Shown here: piece by piece, positions 1 to 6,695 of the stretch | How positions within the stretch are numbered: the first letter of the stretch is position 1 | Layout: the number at the start of each line of letters is the position of its first letter | Origin: Bryobacteraceae bacterium | GTDB lineage: Bacteria; Acidobacteriota; Terriglobia; Bryobacterales; Bryobacteraceae | NCBI GenBank assembly: GCA_014379815.1 | Contig: JACMLA010000460.1 | Coordinates: forward strand, 1-7,918 | Direction: 5' to 3' | Length of the DNA stretch: 7,918 nucleotides | Position numbers and translations under genes: made by a program | Notes under the pieces: generated by a model | What the model saw: the letters and a program-made list of their open reading frames with translations, nothing else | Database searches by the model: none | Told to the model about the DNA's origin: nothing

Positions 1-243
1 ACACCAGACGACTTTGCCCCCGCTGGCCGCGACATTCCGCTCGAACTCTTCGAGGTACCAGTCGAGGTTTTCGATGGTGTGCCGTTTCAGTTCATGAGCG
101 TGCGTCCGCAGATCTTCATAGTCCGGGAACGCGTCGTCGTTGATGGCGCTTTTGCGCTTGTCCATCAGGCGGCCGGTTGCGTTGTAGACCGCTAGCTGCA
201 GTTCGGGATTGCCGAGAGTCTGCTTCATGCCGTCTGAAGTCAT
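1..243 (-). CDS. lutB: LutB-type iron-sulfur protein, N-terminal part (runs off the window)
   Basis: Eighty-one codons are open on the minus strand from an ATG at 243 to the window edge. The peptide begins MTSDGMKQTL and contains the stretch LKRHTIENLDWYLEEFERNV followed by AASGGKVVW. This matches the N-terminal part of LutB/YkgF proteins, where a helical region precedes 'GG.V.WA' and the LUD domain. LutB proteins carry a LUD domain and, later, a ferredoxin-type 4Fe-4S domain, and act with LutA and LutC in L-lactate oxidation to pyruvate; the iron-sulfur part lies outside this window. The ATG overlaps the TGA of lutA in the sequence ATGA, so the two genes are very likely translationally coupled. 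The start is fixed by that overlap. The assignment rests on context plus the N-terminal pattern, since no catalytic or cluster-binding residue is visible. Confidence 0.85.
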   Translation of the reverse strand, partial: MTSDGMKQTLGNPELQLAVYNATGRLMDKRKSAINDDAFPDYEDLRTHAHELKRHTIENLDWYLEEFERNVAASGGKVVWC

Positions 244-953
244 TGGCATGCGAGCACCTCCGCCAGATGCATCGTGCGCAGAGGATGGTTTCCTTTGCGG
301 ATGGCTCCCTGAAGTTGCATGAGACAGCTGGAGTCTGTGGAGATGACGACCTCGGCGCCGGTGCGGAGAATTGAGTCGATTTTCGTGCGCGCCATACCGC
401 CCGAGATTTCTGGAAACTTGATCGAGAAGGTTCCACCGAATCCGCAGCATTCTTCGGTTGTGTCCATTTCGCGAAGCTCGAGGCCACTTACCGCGGAGAG
501 CAGGCGGCGGGGTCCGGCTTTGATATGCAGCTCACGGAGAGCGTGACAACCGTCGTGATAGGTTGCGACGGCATCGAGGCGTGCGCCTACCTGATCGATT
601 ATCAGAACCTCTGTCAGAAATTGAGAGAACTCGAAGGTCTTTGCGGCGAGACGATGTACTTCGTCGCTGTCCGGGAAGAGGTCATGGAAATGATGCGACA
701 CCATGGATGTGCAGGAGCCGGACGGGATCACGACGAACTCAGCGTCACGGAAAACATTCAGGAAATGACGTGCGACGGTGCGGGCCTGGTCGCGATAACC
801 GCTGTTGAAGGCGGGTTGTCCGCAGCAGGTCTGATCGGGCGGGAATGTCACTTTGCAGCCTGCGCGCTCGAGCACCGAAACCATTGCCATTCCCACGTTG
901 GGGAATAGCTGATCCACGATGCAGGTAACGAATAAGGCTACGTTTGGGGACAT
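240..953 (-). CDS. lutA: LutA/YkgE-type (Fe-S) oxidoreductase with two CCG domains
   Basis: This 237-residue protein belongs to the LutA/YkgE/GlcF-like family of cysteine-rich-domain (CCG) proteins, a cytoplasmic subunit of the lactate-oxidising LutABC complex. The typical start 'ALFVTCIVD.LFPNVG' is at residues 6-21. The first CCG module shows C11, C43-C44-G45 and C81; the second shows H133-D-G-C136-H, C169-C170-G171 and C210. These cysteines are known in the family to bind an iron-sulfur or related metal centre. The frame is open for 29 codons upstream, but I chose the ATG at 953 because the family begins just before ALFVTC. An AGG lies 6 bases upstream of this ATG and gives a modest ribosome binding site. 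Length is normal for LutA (about 240 residues). lutB follows with a 4-base overlap, so the pair forms an operon that continues beyond base 1; lutC would be expected further on. The neighbouring genes on the other side are divergent. Confidence 0.93.
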   Translation of the reverse strand: MSPNVALFVTCIVDQLFPNVGMAMVSVLERAGCKVTFPPDQTCCGQPAFNSGYRDQARTVARHFLNVFRDAEFVVIPSGSCTSMVSHHFHDLFPDSDEVHRLAAKTFEFSQFLTEVLIIDQVGARLDAVATYHDGCHALRELHIKAGPRRLLSAVSGLELREMDTTEECCGFGGTFSIKFPEISGGMARTKIDSILRTGAEVVISTDSSCLMQLQGAIRKGNHPLRTMHLAEVLACQ

Positions 954-1050
954 TGACAACCTGAGTTTATCCTGGAGTTCCTTTGATTCCTGGCAGGCGC
1001 TTGTGCCAGTTCCCCGCAACTTCGAAGGCAATCGTGCCATCCTGCTTTAT

Positions 1051-1485
1051 ATGCGGGTAGCCCGACGAGACTGGTTTTTGTACGCCCTGACGCTGGCTGG
1101 GGCTTCCCGGCGTTTCGTGTATGGTGCCCAGGGAGCTTTGCGCGGAAGGCTGTCGAAAGATCAACAGGGTCGTGCGGTGCTTCAGACCACCGACGGTAAG
1201 AACGTAACGTTGACCGGGGATGAAGAGACCAGGGCGGTTCTCGGCGATAGCAGGCTGTCCGGGTTCGATTTTGAAGTGCTGGGGACCAGCGCTGCGAGTG
1301 GCGCGTTCACGATCAGTCCGATTCATCTTGCAGCACTGTGGGCGTATCAGGATGGCAAACGAAAGCGGGTTACGTACTGGTGCGATGTGTGCGCGATCAG
1401 AACTTACAGTCCCGGCCTTTGCTGGTGCTGCCGGGAAGAAACGGCCCTCGATCTGCGGGATCCTGATACAGTCGTGGGCAAATGA
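1051..1485 (+). CDS. Tat-signal protein with CxxC-x9-CxCC cysteine cluster, function unknown
   Basis: The product is 144 residues. The N-terminus has a twin-arginine pattern, R5-R6-D-W-F-L, followed by a hydrophobic stretch to about residue 18, so export by the Tat route is plausible, although two further arginines (20-21) after the hydrophobic part are unusual. The middle (about 28-95) looks like a small beta-rich domain including the phrase LTGDEETRAVL. The C-terminal third contains YWCDVCAIRTYSPGLCWCC, with cysteines 111, 114, 124, 126 and 127, followed by REETALDLRDPD. Such a cluster could bind zinc or an iron-sulfur centre; Tat export would fit a folded, metal-loaded protein. I recognise similar proteins in Acidobacteriota but know of no function. 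The open frame extends upstream to 919 across lutA; I prefer the ATG at 1051 because it gives the signal peptide and avoids the overlap. No clear Shine-Dalgarno sequence precedes it. The TGA overlaps the ATG of the epimerase gene. Confidence 0.75.
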   Translation: MRVARRDWFLYALTLAGASRRFVYGAQGALRGRLSKDQQGRAVLQTTDGKNVTLTGDEETRAVLGDSRLSGFDFEVLGTSAASGAFTISPIHLAALWAYQDGKRKRVTYWCDVCAIRTYSPGLCWCCREETALDLRDPDTVVGK

Positions 1486-2504
1486 TTGCGATGGCTCTGG
1501 CATCACTACTGATGGCAAACAACTACAGCGTCGAACGAACTGAGCGGGACGGCATTGCTATCGTGCGCTTGCATGACGTCCGCAACAAAACGACTGTGTC
1601 CGTTGTTCCTTCTGTCGGGAACAATGCATACGAAATGTTGGTGAATGGAAAGAACGTGCTGTGGTTTCCATTTGCCACATTGAAGGAGTTCCGGGAAAAG
1701 CCGTCGTTGTGCGGCATTCCTTTTCTGGCACCGTGGGCGAACCGACTGGATGAGGACGGCTTCTGGTCGGGCGGTAAGCATTACGCGTTGGACCGAGGTC
1801 TGAAGAATCTGCGGATGGACCAGAACAACAATCCAATTCATGGGTTGCTTGCGTATGCATCCGAGTGGGAAGTTAGCGCCGCAAAGTCTGATGAGAACGG
1901 TGCTGAGGTAACGAGCCGTCTGGAGTTCTGGAGATATCCGGATTACATGGCGCAGTTTCCGTTTGCCCATACGCTGCAGATGACTTACCGGCTGAAGGAC
2001 GGGGTGCTGGAAGTTTTGACGACTATAGAGAATCACTCGGCTGAAGGTATGCCGGTGTCCGTCGGGTTCCACCCTTACTTCCATCTCAGCGACGCTCCAC
2101 GGGACCAGTGGACCGTAAGGCTGCCGGCAAAGGAACAAGTCGTGCTTTCTCCGAAGCTGGTTCCGACTGGCGAAACGAAGCCAATGCCCTACCAGGATGG
2201 CATGGGATTGAAAGGTGTTGCTCTGGACGATGTCTTTGGAAATCTGATCCGGAATGAGAGCGGCTTTGCGGCATTCTCAGTCTCTGGCGCGAAGCAGCGG
2301 ATTTCGGTGTTATATGGCAAAACGTACCCGATTGCCGTCGTCTATGCCCCTCCGGGGAGAGACTTTATTTGCTTTGAGCCGATGAGCGGACCGACTAACG
2401 CTTTCAACCTGCATCACGCCGGCAAGTACCCGGAGTTGCAGACAGTGCCACCCAGGGGAAAATGGGAAGGTAGCTTTTCCGTTCGCGCGGAGGGCTTTGA
2501 GTAG
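1482..2504 (+). CDS. Aldose 1-epimerase (galactose mutarotase family), probably exported
   Basis: This 340-residue protein belongs to the aldose 1-epimerase/GalM-like superfamily, which interconverts alpha and beta anomers of sugars. Conserved blocks are IPFLAPWANRLDEDGF (79-94), NPIHGLL with H120, VGFHPYF with H197, and CFEPMSGPTNAFN with E299. In GalM the two histidines act as acid and substrate ligand and the glutamate is the base, so the active site appears complete. The N-terminus MIAMALASLLMANNYSVER looks like a short signal peptide without strong basic residues, suggesting periplasmic location; this is inference. If the start were the ATG at 1512 (residue 11) the protein would be cytoplasmic. 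The first ATG overlaps the previous stop codon as ATGA, which supports coupling and this start. The lipoprotein gene follows after 10 bases. The substrate cannot be told from the sequence; it may be a complex or acidic sugar rather than galactose. Confidence 0.92.
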   Translation: MIAMALASLLMANNYSVERTERDGIAIVRLHDVRNKTTVSVVPSVGNNAYEMLVNGKNVLWFPFATLKEFREKPSLCGIPFLAPWANRLDEDGFWSGGKHYALDRGLKNLRMDQNNNPIHGLLAYASEWEVSAAKSDENGAEVTSRLEFWRYPDYMAQFPFAHTLQMTYRLKDGVLEVLTTIENHSAEGMPVSVGFHPYFHLSDAPRDQWTVRLPAKEQVVLSPKLVPTGETKPMPYQDGMGLKGVALDDVFGNLIRNESGFAAFSVSGAKQRISVLYGKTYPIAVVYAPPGRDFICFEPMSGPTNAFNLHHAGKYPELQTVPPRGKWEGSFSVRAEGFE

Positions 2505-2514
2505 CAGAGGATTG

Positions 2515-3231
2515 ATGAAACCACGTACGGCAGCTTTGTTCGCTTCCCTTGCCATGGCGCTTGTGCTTTCCGGCTGCGGACAGTCTGGACGCCCCCCGGT
2601 AGTGTCCACACCGTCTGCGCCTTCCGGACGGCCCAACACGATTCGTGTCAATGGTGCGCCAAATGAGATTCCAGCAAACACCAGGCTGGAGGTGCGTACG
2701 AACGAGGCAATTAGCAGCAAAAGCCCGGACGGCAGGACTTATTCGGCCCAGATTGCGACCGATGTAGTTGGATCGGACGGGGGCATGTTACTTCCCAAGG
2801 GCTCTCCGGTAGAACTGGTGCTGATGGAAACGCGCCAGGGTAAAGGGATACGGGGCAGCTCGGTTCAGCTGGGGATGCGATCGGTTACGGTGCAAGGGTC
2901 GACTTATCTTGTGCTGAGCGAAGAGGTGTCTCGAACGTCAGGGATCGGTGCAAACCGGCGTACGGCCCAGATGGTTGGGGGCGGCGCCGCGCTGGGAACT
3001 CTGATAGGAGCTGCTGCGGGAGGCGGCAAGGGGGCTGTTTTGGGCGGCCTTGCGGGAGCTGCAGCCGGTGCGCTCGCACAGATCCTGACGCAGAGTAAAG
3101 AGTTGCGGATCCCCGCTGAGACGGTTTTGACGTTTCAACTCGACGAACCTGTGAGACTGCAGCCGATATCTCCGGCGGTAACTCCGGGAGGCGGAGCCGG
3201 TGCTGCTGCTGCGGCGACTCGCGGTGCTTAA
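2515..3231 (+). CDS. Glycine-zipper lipoprotein, function unknown
   Basis: The product is 238 residues from the ATG at 2515. It starts with a lipoprotein signal: K2, R4, a hydrophobic stretch, then the lipobox L18-S-G-C21 followed by glycine, which under the E. coli sorting rule suggests the outer membrane. A low-complexity Pro/Ser linker (to about 45) leads to a probable beta domain (about 50-140) containing IPANTRLEVRTNEAISS and LLPKGSPVELVLME. Residues about 153-189 form a glycine zipper (GGGAALGTLIGAAAGGGKGA and onward), a motif that packs or inserts helices in membranes. The final part has VLTFQLDEPVRL and an Ala/Gly-rich tail. This order is familiar from Acidobacteriota lipoproteins of unknown role, perhaps envelope structural proteins. 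An in-frame TTG at 2497 would overlap the epimerase gene; I chose 2515 because it gives a normal signal peptide and has AGAGG at 2506-2510 just upstream. It is the last gene of the probable three-gene operon. Confidence 0.85.
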   Translation: MKPRTAALFASLAMALVLSGCGQSGRPPVVSTPSAPSGRPNTIRVNGAPNEIPANTRLEVRTNEAISSKSPDGRTYSAQIATDVVGSDGGMLLPKGSPVELVLMETRQGKGIRGSSVQLGMRSVTVQGSTYLVLSEEVSRTSGIGANRRTAQMVGGGAALGTLIGAAAGGGKGAVLGGLAGAAAGALAQILTQSKELRIPAETVLTFQLDEPVRLQPISPAVTPGGGAGAAAAATRGA

Positions 3232-3321
3232 ACTCTCACCCATCCTGGGGCTTAATGGGCCCACTCCCTCACGGTCGGGGCTCGGTAAGGCGCGGCAAAA
3301 ACGAAGGAAACTTCTGAGCTG

Positions 3322-3957
3322 TTAGCCTGGCGCCGGGGACATTGTGTAGGGCGAAGAATTCTTTCTGGCTGCTTTGCGTTCCGCACGCTCGTTCCAGCGC
3401 CGCTCCTGACGGGAGATAGCGGGCTGGGCGGCTGGAGCTGGCATTTGGCTCGGGTTGCAGACGCTACCGGAGTTTCCCTCGTCCAGCTGTCTTTGTTTGA
3501 CTGCCTTCTGAATTGCTGCGACGGCCTGTGCGTACAGACGCTGGGCGGAGCTGACGTATCGGAGCATCAGGCTGGCCTTCTTTGCCTGCACAGGGTCACT
3601 AAAGAGCAGCGCCAGTGCATCGATCCCGCCGAGGCTGGTTTCTTCTCCAAGAGCTTCTGCGCGCTCGGCAAGAAACGCATTCTCGATTCGAAGTAACCGG
3701 GTATAGCGCCAACCTGTGATAACCACGGCGTCTGTCAGCATGCATTCATATTCGGTCTCAGGACGGTAGTGCTGGATCACGGAAGCTCGCAGGCGATCCA
3801 GATCTTCGGGTCTTTCGTCGTCTAAAAACAGCCTCCTCGAGGTTGCTCCATGTGTGAGTGCGTTGTGGGATGACCTGAACTTGCCCTCTTCTGATGAAGG
3901 TCCTGTGGAGAGGTCTGCATTGGCCAGATTGGCCGTCATTTGAGCTGGTGATGCCAT
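3322..3957 (-). CDS. Conserved protein with STGP..EGK..NALTHG N-terminal motif, function unknown
   Basis: The protein has 211 residues from the ATG at 3957. Its N-terminus contains NLANADLSTGPSSEEGKFRS followed by SHNALTHGATS (about residues 10-40). This is the hallmark of a widespread family, usually written as N..NA..STGP.T.EGK..S..NA..HG, which I have seen in many environmental bacteria, often in several copies per genome, and for which I know no function. The middle is helical and Leu/Arg/Ala-rich (EYECMLTDAVVITGWRYTRL, then LRYVSSAQRLYAQAVAAI near 125-145), as is usual for the family. The tail is basic (ERRWNERAERKAARK) and could touch nucleic acid; that is inference. The frame is open for 31 codons further upstream, but the family begins close to MASPAQMTANLAN, and AAGGAA lies about 10 bases before this ATG. 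It converges on the lipoprotein gene and sits directly beside the IS110 element. Confidence 0.8.
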   Translation of the reverse strand: MASPAQMTANLANADLSTGPSSEEGKFRSSHNALTHGATSRRLFLDDERPEDLDRLRASVIQHYRPETEYECMLTDAVVITGWRYTRLLRIENAFLAERAEALGEETSLGGIDALALLFSDPVQAKKASLMLRYVSSAQRLYAQAVAAIQKAVKQRQLDEGNSGSVCNPSQMPAPAAQPAISRQERRWNERAERKAARKNSSPYTMSPAPG

Positions 3958-4109
3958 GAGTCGGTGTTCCTTGTGCCGGACTGAACTGGTGCCGGAGTGC
4001 TTTAGCGGTACTTTGCACCACTTCGACCAGAGTGTGGTAGACCGGACCAAAGATTTTGTGTGATTTGGGGCCAGGATTTTACGTAAGTTGTTGCACTAAC
4101 TGCGTGAAA

Positions 4110-4300
4110 TAAAGTTGTGGCTCAGGGCAACCGCCCATGGCGGCCCTTCGGATCCGCCACAATCGGGAGATGAAAACGGCCCGGCTTCGCCGGGTATAGG
4201 CTGGTGGTCAGCCGCCCGGAACGACCGAAATCGATACCGTTGTGGTGCCTTCGAGCCCGTGGGTCAACCTGATTCGGGACGCTGCCGTGGCACAACGAAA
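4110..4300 (+). ncRNA. Candidate IS110 bridge RNA (structured leader)
   Basis: IS110-group elements are known to carry a non-coding bridge RNA upstream of the transposase; it pairs with target and donor DNA through internal loops. Here the leader has several exact stems that I checked base by base. TTGTGGC 4115-4121 pairs with GCCACAA 4156-4162 and encloses GGGC 4125-4128 with GCCC 4133-4136. CCCGGC 4180-4185 pairs with GCCGGG 4189-4194. GGCTG 4199-4203 pairs with CAGCC 4209-4213. CGTTGTG 4238-4244 pairs with CACAACG 4291-4297, inside which CCCG 4256-4259 pairs with CGGG 4275-4278, leaving large internal loops. A weak TAAAGT at 4110-4115 could serve as a -10 box. The stems are observed; the bridge RNA role and its limits are inference from family and position. 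Confidence 0.5.
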
Positions 4301-4305
4301 TGGAG

Positions 4306-4385
4306 CCTCTGCCGCAAGGTGAGAGAGCCCGGGAAGGAAAGTCTCAAATTTCATTCGCGTCCCTCGTCCTGGCGGCAGAGGAGGT
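4306..4385 (+). promoter_or_regulatory. Shine-Dalgarno site held in a 10-bp inverted repeat before the IS110 transposase
   Basis: CCTCTGCCGC at 4306-4315 is the exact reverse complement of GCGGCAGAGG at 4372-4381. The right arm runs into AGAGGAGGT (4377-4385), a near-perfect Shine-Dalgarno sequence 5 bases before the ATG at 4391. Pairing would cover the first bases of the site. Inside the 56-base loop, TGAGA 4320-4324 can pair with TCTCA 4342-4346. A transcript starting outside the element or running through the leader would therefore present a partly hidden ribosome binding site. This fits the low-expression strategy usual for transposases, but the regulation itself is inferred. Confidence 0.55.
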
Positions 4386-4390
4386 CGTTT

Positions 4391-5746
4391 ATGGAAGTAT
4401 TGTATCGCCGCTGTTGTGGACTCGATGTTCACAAAGACTCGATAACGGCGTGTGTGCTGATCCTGGGTGATGAGGGCCGCAGGGAAATCCGGCACAAGGA
4501 ATTCCGGACATTCACCGCCGACCTGCACAAGCTGAGGCTCTGGCTGCACGCATGCAAAGTGGAACACGTCGCAATGGAGGCAACCGGCGTTTACTGGAAG
4601 CCGGTCTGGAACATTCTTGACGGACAATTTCCCCTTTTGCTGGCAAATGCCCGACACATGCGGAACATTCCCGGCCGGAAGACAGACAGCAAGGATGCCG
4701 AGTGGATCGCCGACCTGTTGGCACATGGACTGTTGCGCCCCAGTTTCGTTCCTGAGCGTGAGATCCGGAACTTGCGAGACCTGACGCGTTATCGCGTAAA
4801 ACTGACACAGGGGCGTTCGCGTACGCAAAGCCGGATCACGAAGGTGCTCGAAGACGCGAACCTGAAGCTCGGTTCAGTGGCGTCAGACATTCCGGGCAAG
4901 AGCGGCCGGGCCATGCTGGACCGTATTGCTTTTCAATTAACCGACGACATCGTCGGACTCGCAGACACCAGACACAACCGGCTTCACGCAAGCCTCACGG
5001 ATGTTCGCAATGCACTGAAGTCCAACGTGACTGATCACCACAGATGGATGCTGGCGCGTCTTCTGGGCCAGATCGACTCGCTTTCGCGCCTGATCGAGGA
5101 CCTCGAACAGGAGATCTCGCGAAAGATGAAGCCGTATGAGGACCACATCGACCGGCTTTTGAGCATACCCGGTGTGGACCTGATCACAGCATGGACGCTG
5201 ATTGCGGAACTCGGAACGGATATGAGCAAATTCCCTGACGCAGCCCACGCGGCCAGTTGGGCCGGACTCGTCCCCGGCAACTGCGAGAGTGCCGGCAAGC
5301 GTCTGAGCACGCGGACACGCCACGGCAATGCCTGGATACGTCGCGCGCTGTGTCAGTCCGCCTGGGCGGTTTCGCGTAAGAAGGATTGCGCGTTGACTGC
5401 GTTCCTGCATCGTGTGGCCAGCCGGCACGGGATGAAGAAAGCGATCGTGGCGACCGCTCACCGCATTCTCGTTGTGGTGTACCACCTGCTGCGTGACGGC
5501 AGTTACTACCGCGAAGAAGGCGGTTCGGTCTATGACAGCCGGAACCCGCGGCGTACAGTGGACAGACTCACCAAACGATTACAGCGCCTCGGCGCCGTCG
5601 TAGACGTGTCATTTCCCGACGGACTGCCCCAACCCAAACGACGGCCAGGCCGTCCCTGCAAATGTGTGCAACGAGGAATTCCGTGTCACCATAAGCCGCC
5701 TCTCGAGCAACCCAATAAACACGTAACTCGTTCAGCAGACTTGTAG
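4391..5746 (+). CDS. IS110-family transposase (DEDD recombinase)
   Basis: The enzyme (451 residues) moves the element, guided by the bridge RNA in characterised relatives. The N-terminal RuvC-like DEDD domain shows CCGLDVHKDS with D12, VAMEATGVYWKPVW with E63, and RKTDSKDAEWIADLL with D99 and D102. A helical region follows to about 250. The C-terminal Transposase_20 region has LLSIPGVDLITAWTLIAELG (about 256-275), SWAGLVPGNCESAGKR with a candidate nucleophile serine S300, and a RHGNAWIRRALCQSAW block. The tail holds PKRRPGRPCKC and GIPCHHK, which resemble an AT-hook plus a Cys/His cluster. The frame is open from 4115, but the ATG at 4391 has AGGAGGT 5 bases upstream and the family starts just before GLDVHK, so I chose it. 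Length is at the upper end for the family. The reading frame is complete and without visible damage. Confidence 0.95.
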   Translation: MEVLYRRCCGLDVHKDSITACVLILGDEGRREIRHKEFRTFTADLHKLRLWLHACKVEHVAMEATGVYWKPVWNILDGQFPLLLANARHMRNIPGRKTDSKDAEWIADLLAHGLLRPSFVPEREIRNLRDLTRYRVKLTQGRSRTQSRITKVLEDANLKLGSVASDIPGKSGRAMLDRIAFQLTDDIVGLADTRHNRLHASLTDVRNALKSNVTDHHRWMLARLLGQIDSLSRLIEDLEQEISRKMKPYEDHIDRLLSIPGVDLITAWTLIAELGTDMSKFPDAAHAASWAGLVPGNCESAGKRLSTRTRHGNAWIRRALCQSAWAVSRKKDCALTAFLHRVASRHGMKKAIVATAHRILVVVYHLLRDGSYYREEGGSVYDSRNPRRTVDRLTKRLQRLGAVVDVSFPDGLPQPKRRPGRPCKCVQRGIPCHHKPPLEQPNKHVTRSADL

Positions 5747-6495
5747 TTCACAAGAGAGGTTTTCGAAGGAATCGGATTTTTGGGGGTGGATGGATTTGGG
5801 GGTTACCGAGGGAGAGCATTTATGGTTTCCTTTGGTAGAGTCGTTAACCGGTCGGCGCCTTGCTGCCGCAGCTAAAGCACGGTCGCCGGCCGCAGGACAT
5901 CGCGGGAGAGAACGGTCTTTTGAAGCAGCTGACCAAAGCGCTGCTGGAGCGGACGATGGAAGCCGAGTTGACCGATCACCTCGGTTATGAGAAGCACGAT
6001 CCGGCGGGGTATAAGACGGGTAACTCGCGGAATGGAAAAGCCAGCAAGAAGCTGAAGGGCGATTTCGGCGAGATCGATCTGGAGGCGCCGCGAGACCAGA
6101 ACGGCACATTCGAACCGAAGATCGTGGCCAAAGGCCAGACGCGGTTCACCGGATTTGATGACAAGATTCTGTCCATGTACGGGCGTGGAATGAGCACCCG
6201 CGAGATTCAGGGGCATCTGGAAGAGATTTATGGAGTTGATGTCAGTTCGACGCTGATCTCCAATGTGACTGAGGCTGTGCAAGACGAGGTGCGGGCCTGG
6301 CAGAACCGGCCTCTGGAACCGACTTATCCGATTGTGTACATGGACGCACTGTATGTACGGATGCGGGACAACGGGCACGTCCAGAACCGTGCGGTCTACG
6401 TGGCAACAGGTGTGAACCTGGAAGGCAACAAAGACGTATTGGAGCTGTGGACATCGGCGCACGAGGGAGCTAAGTTCTGGCTGCAAGTGCTGACG

Positions 6496-6505
6496 GAGAT
6501 GAGAT
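6496..6505 (+). repeat. Tandem GAGAT duplication causing a frameshift
   Basis: GAGAT occurs twice in a row (6496-6500, 6501-6505) just where the IS256 transposase should read LTEMKNRGVQ. Removing one copy restores that reading. With both copies, frame A ends in ATGAGATGA; the stop TGA (6505-6507) overlaps an ATG (6504-6506) that opens segment B, forming an ATGA junction. Confidence 0.85.
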
Positions 6506-6695
6506 GAAGAACCGGGGCGTGCAGGATGTGTTTGTGGCCTGTATAGACGGACTGAAGGGATTTCCGGATGCAATTGAGGCGGTTTTCCCGCAGGCGCAGG
6601 TCCAGTTGTGCATCGTCCACCTGGTGCGGCATAGCTTGAACTACGTGTCCTGGAAGCAACGCAGAACGGTAGCGGGAGATTTACGGCCGATCTAT

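Larger units (their letters stand above)
4115..5746 (+). mobile_element. IS110-family insertion sequence (ends approximate)
   Basis: The element consists of a structured leader of about 275 bases and one long transposase gene, with little sequence after the stop codon. IS110 elements lack terminal inverted repeats and often make no target duplication, so I cannot place the ends by eye. The left end lies somewhere between the hypothetical gene (about 4022) and 4115; the right end lies soon after 5746, where IS256-like sequence begins. A long 5' non-coding part with a short 3' part is the layout of the IS110 group, in contrast to the IS1111 group, where the long non-coding part is downstream. 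The transposase is uninterrupted and keeps its catalytic residues, so the element may still be active. It separates the STGP-motif gene from decayed IS256 sequence. Confidence 0.7.

Noticed and set aside
953..990. TTGACA at 953-958 as a -35 box for the plus-strand operon.
   Set aside because: No -10-like hexamer lies 16-18 bases downstream, and the hexamer overlaps the lutA start codon.
919..1050. Extended start of the Tat-signal protein at 919.
   Set aside because: The extension lies over the divergent lutA start, has no signal character and would bury the twin-arginine motif; the ATG at 1051 is more natural.
3303..3314. GAAG-GAAA-CTTC hairpin followed on the minus strand by GTTTTTG, as a terminator of the 3322-3957 gene.
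   Set aside because: The stem is only 4 bp, too weak to call.
4180..4194. CCCGGC-TTC-GCCGGG as an intrinsic terminator or REP element.
   Set aside because: No T-run follows and it is a single copy in the window; it fits better as one stem of the IS110 leader RNA.
4208..4828. Minus-strand open frame across the IS110 leader and the transposase start.
   Set aside because: It is antisense to conserved DEDD motifs and the leader stems; composition looks like a shadow.
5763..5769. TCGAAGG after the IS110 stop codon as the donor site complementary to CCTTCGA (4248-4254) in the leader.
   Set aside because: Seven bases around a palindromic TTCGAA core is expected by chance in this length, and the element end is not known.
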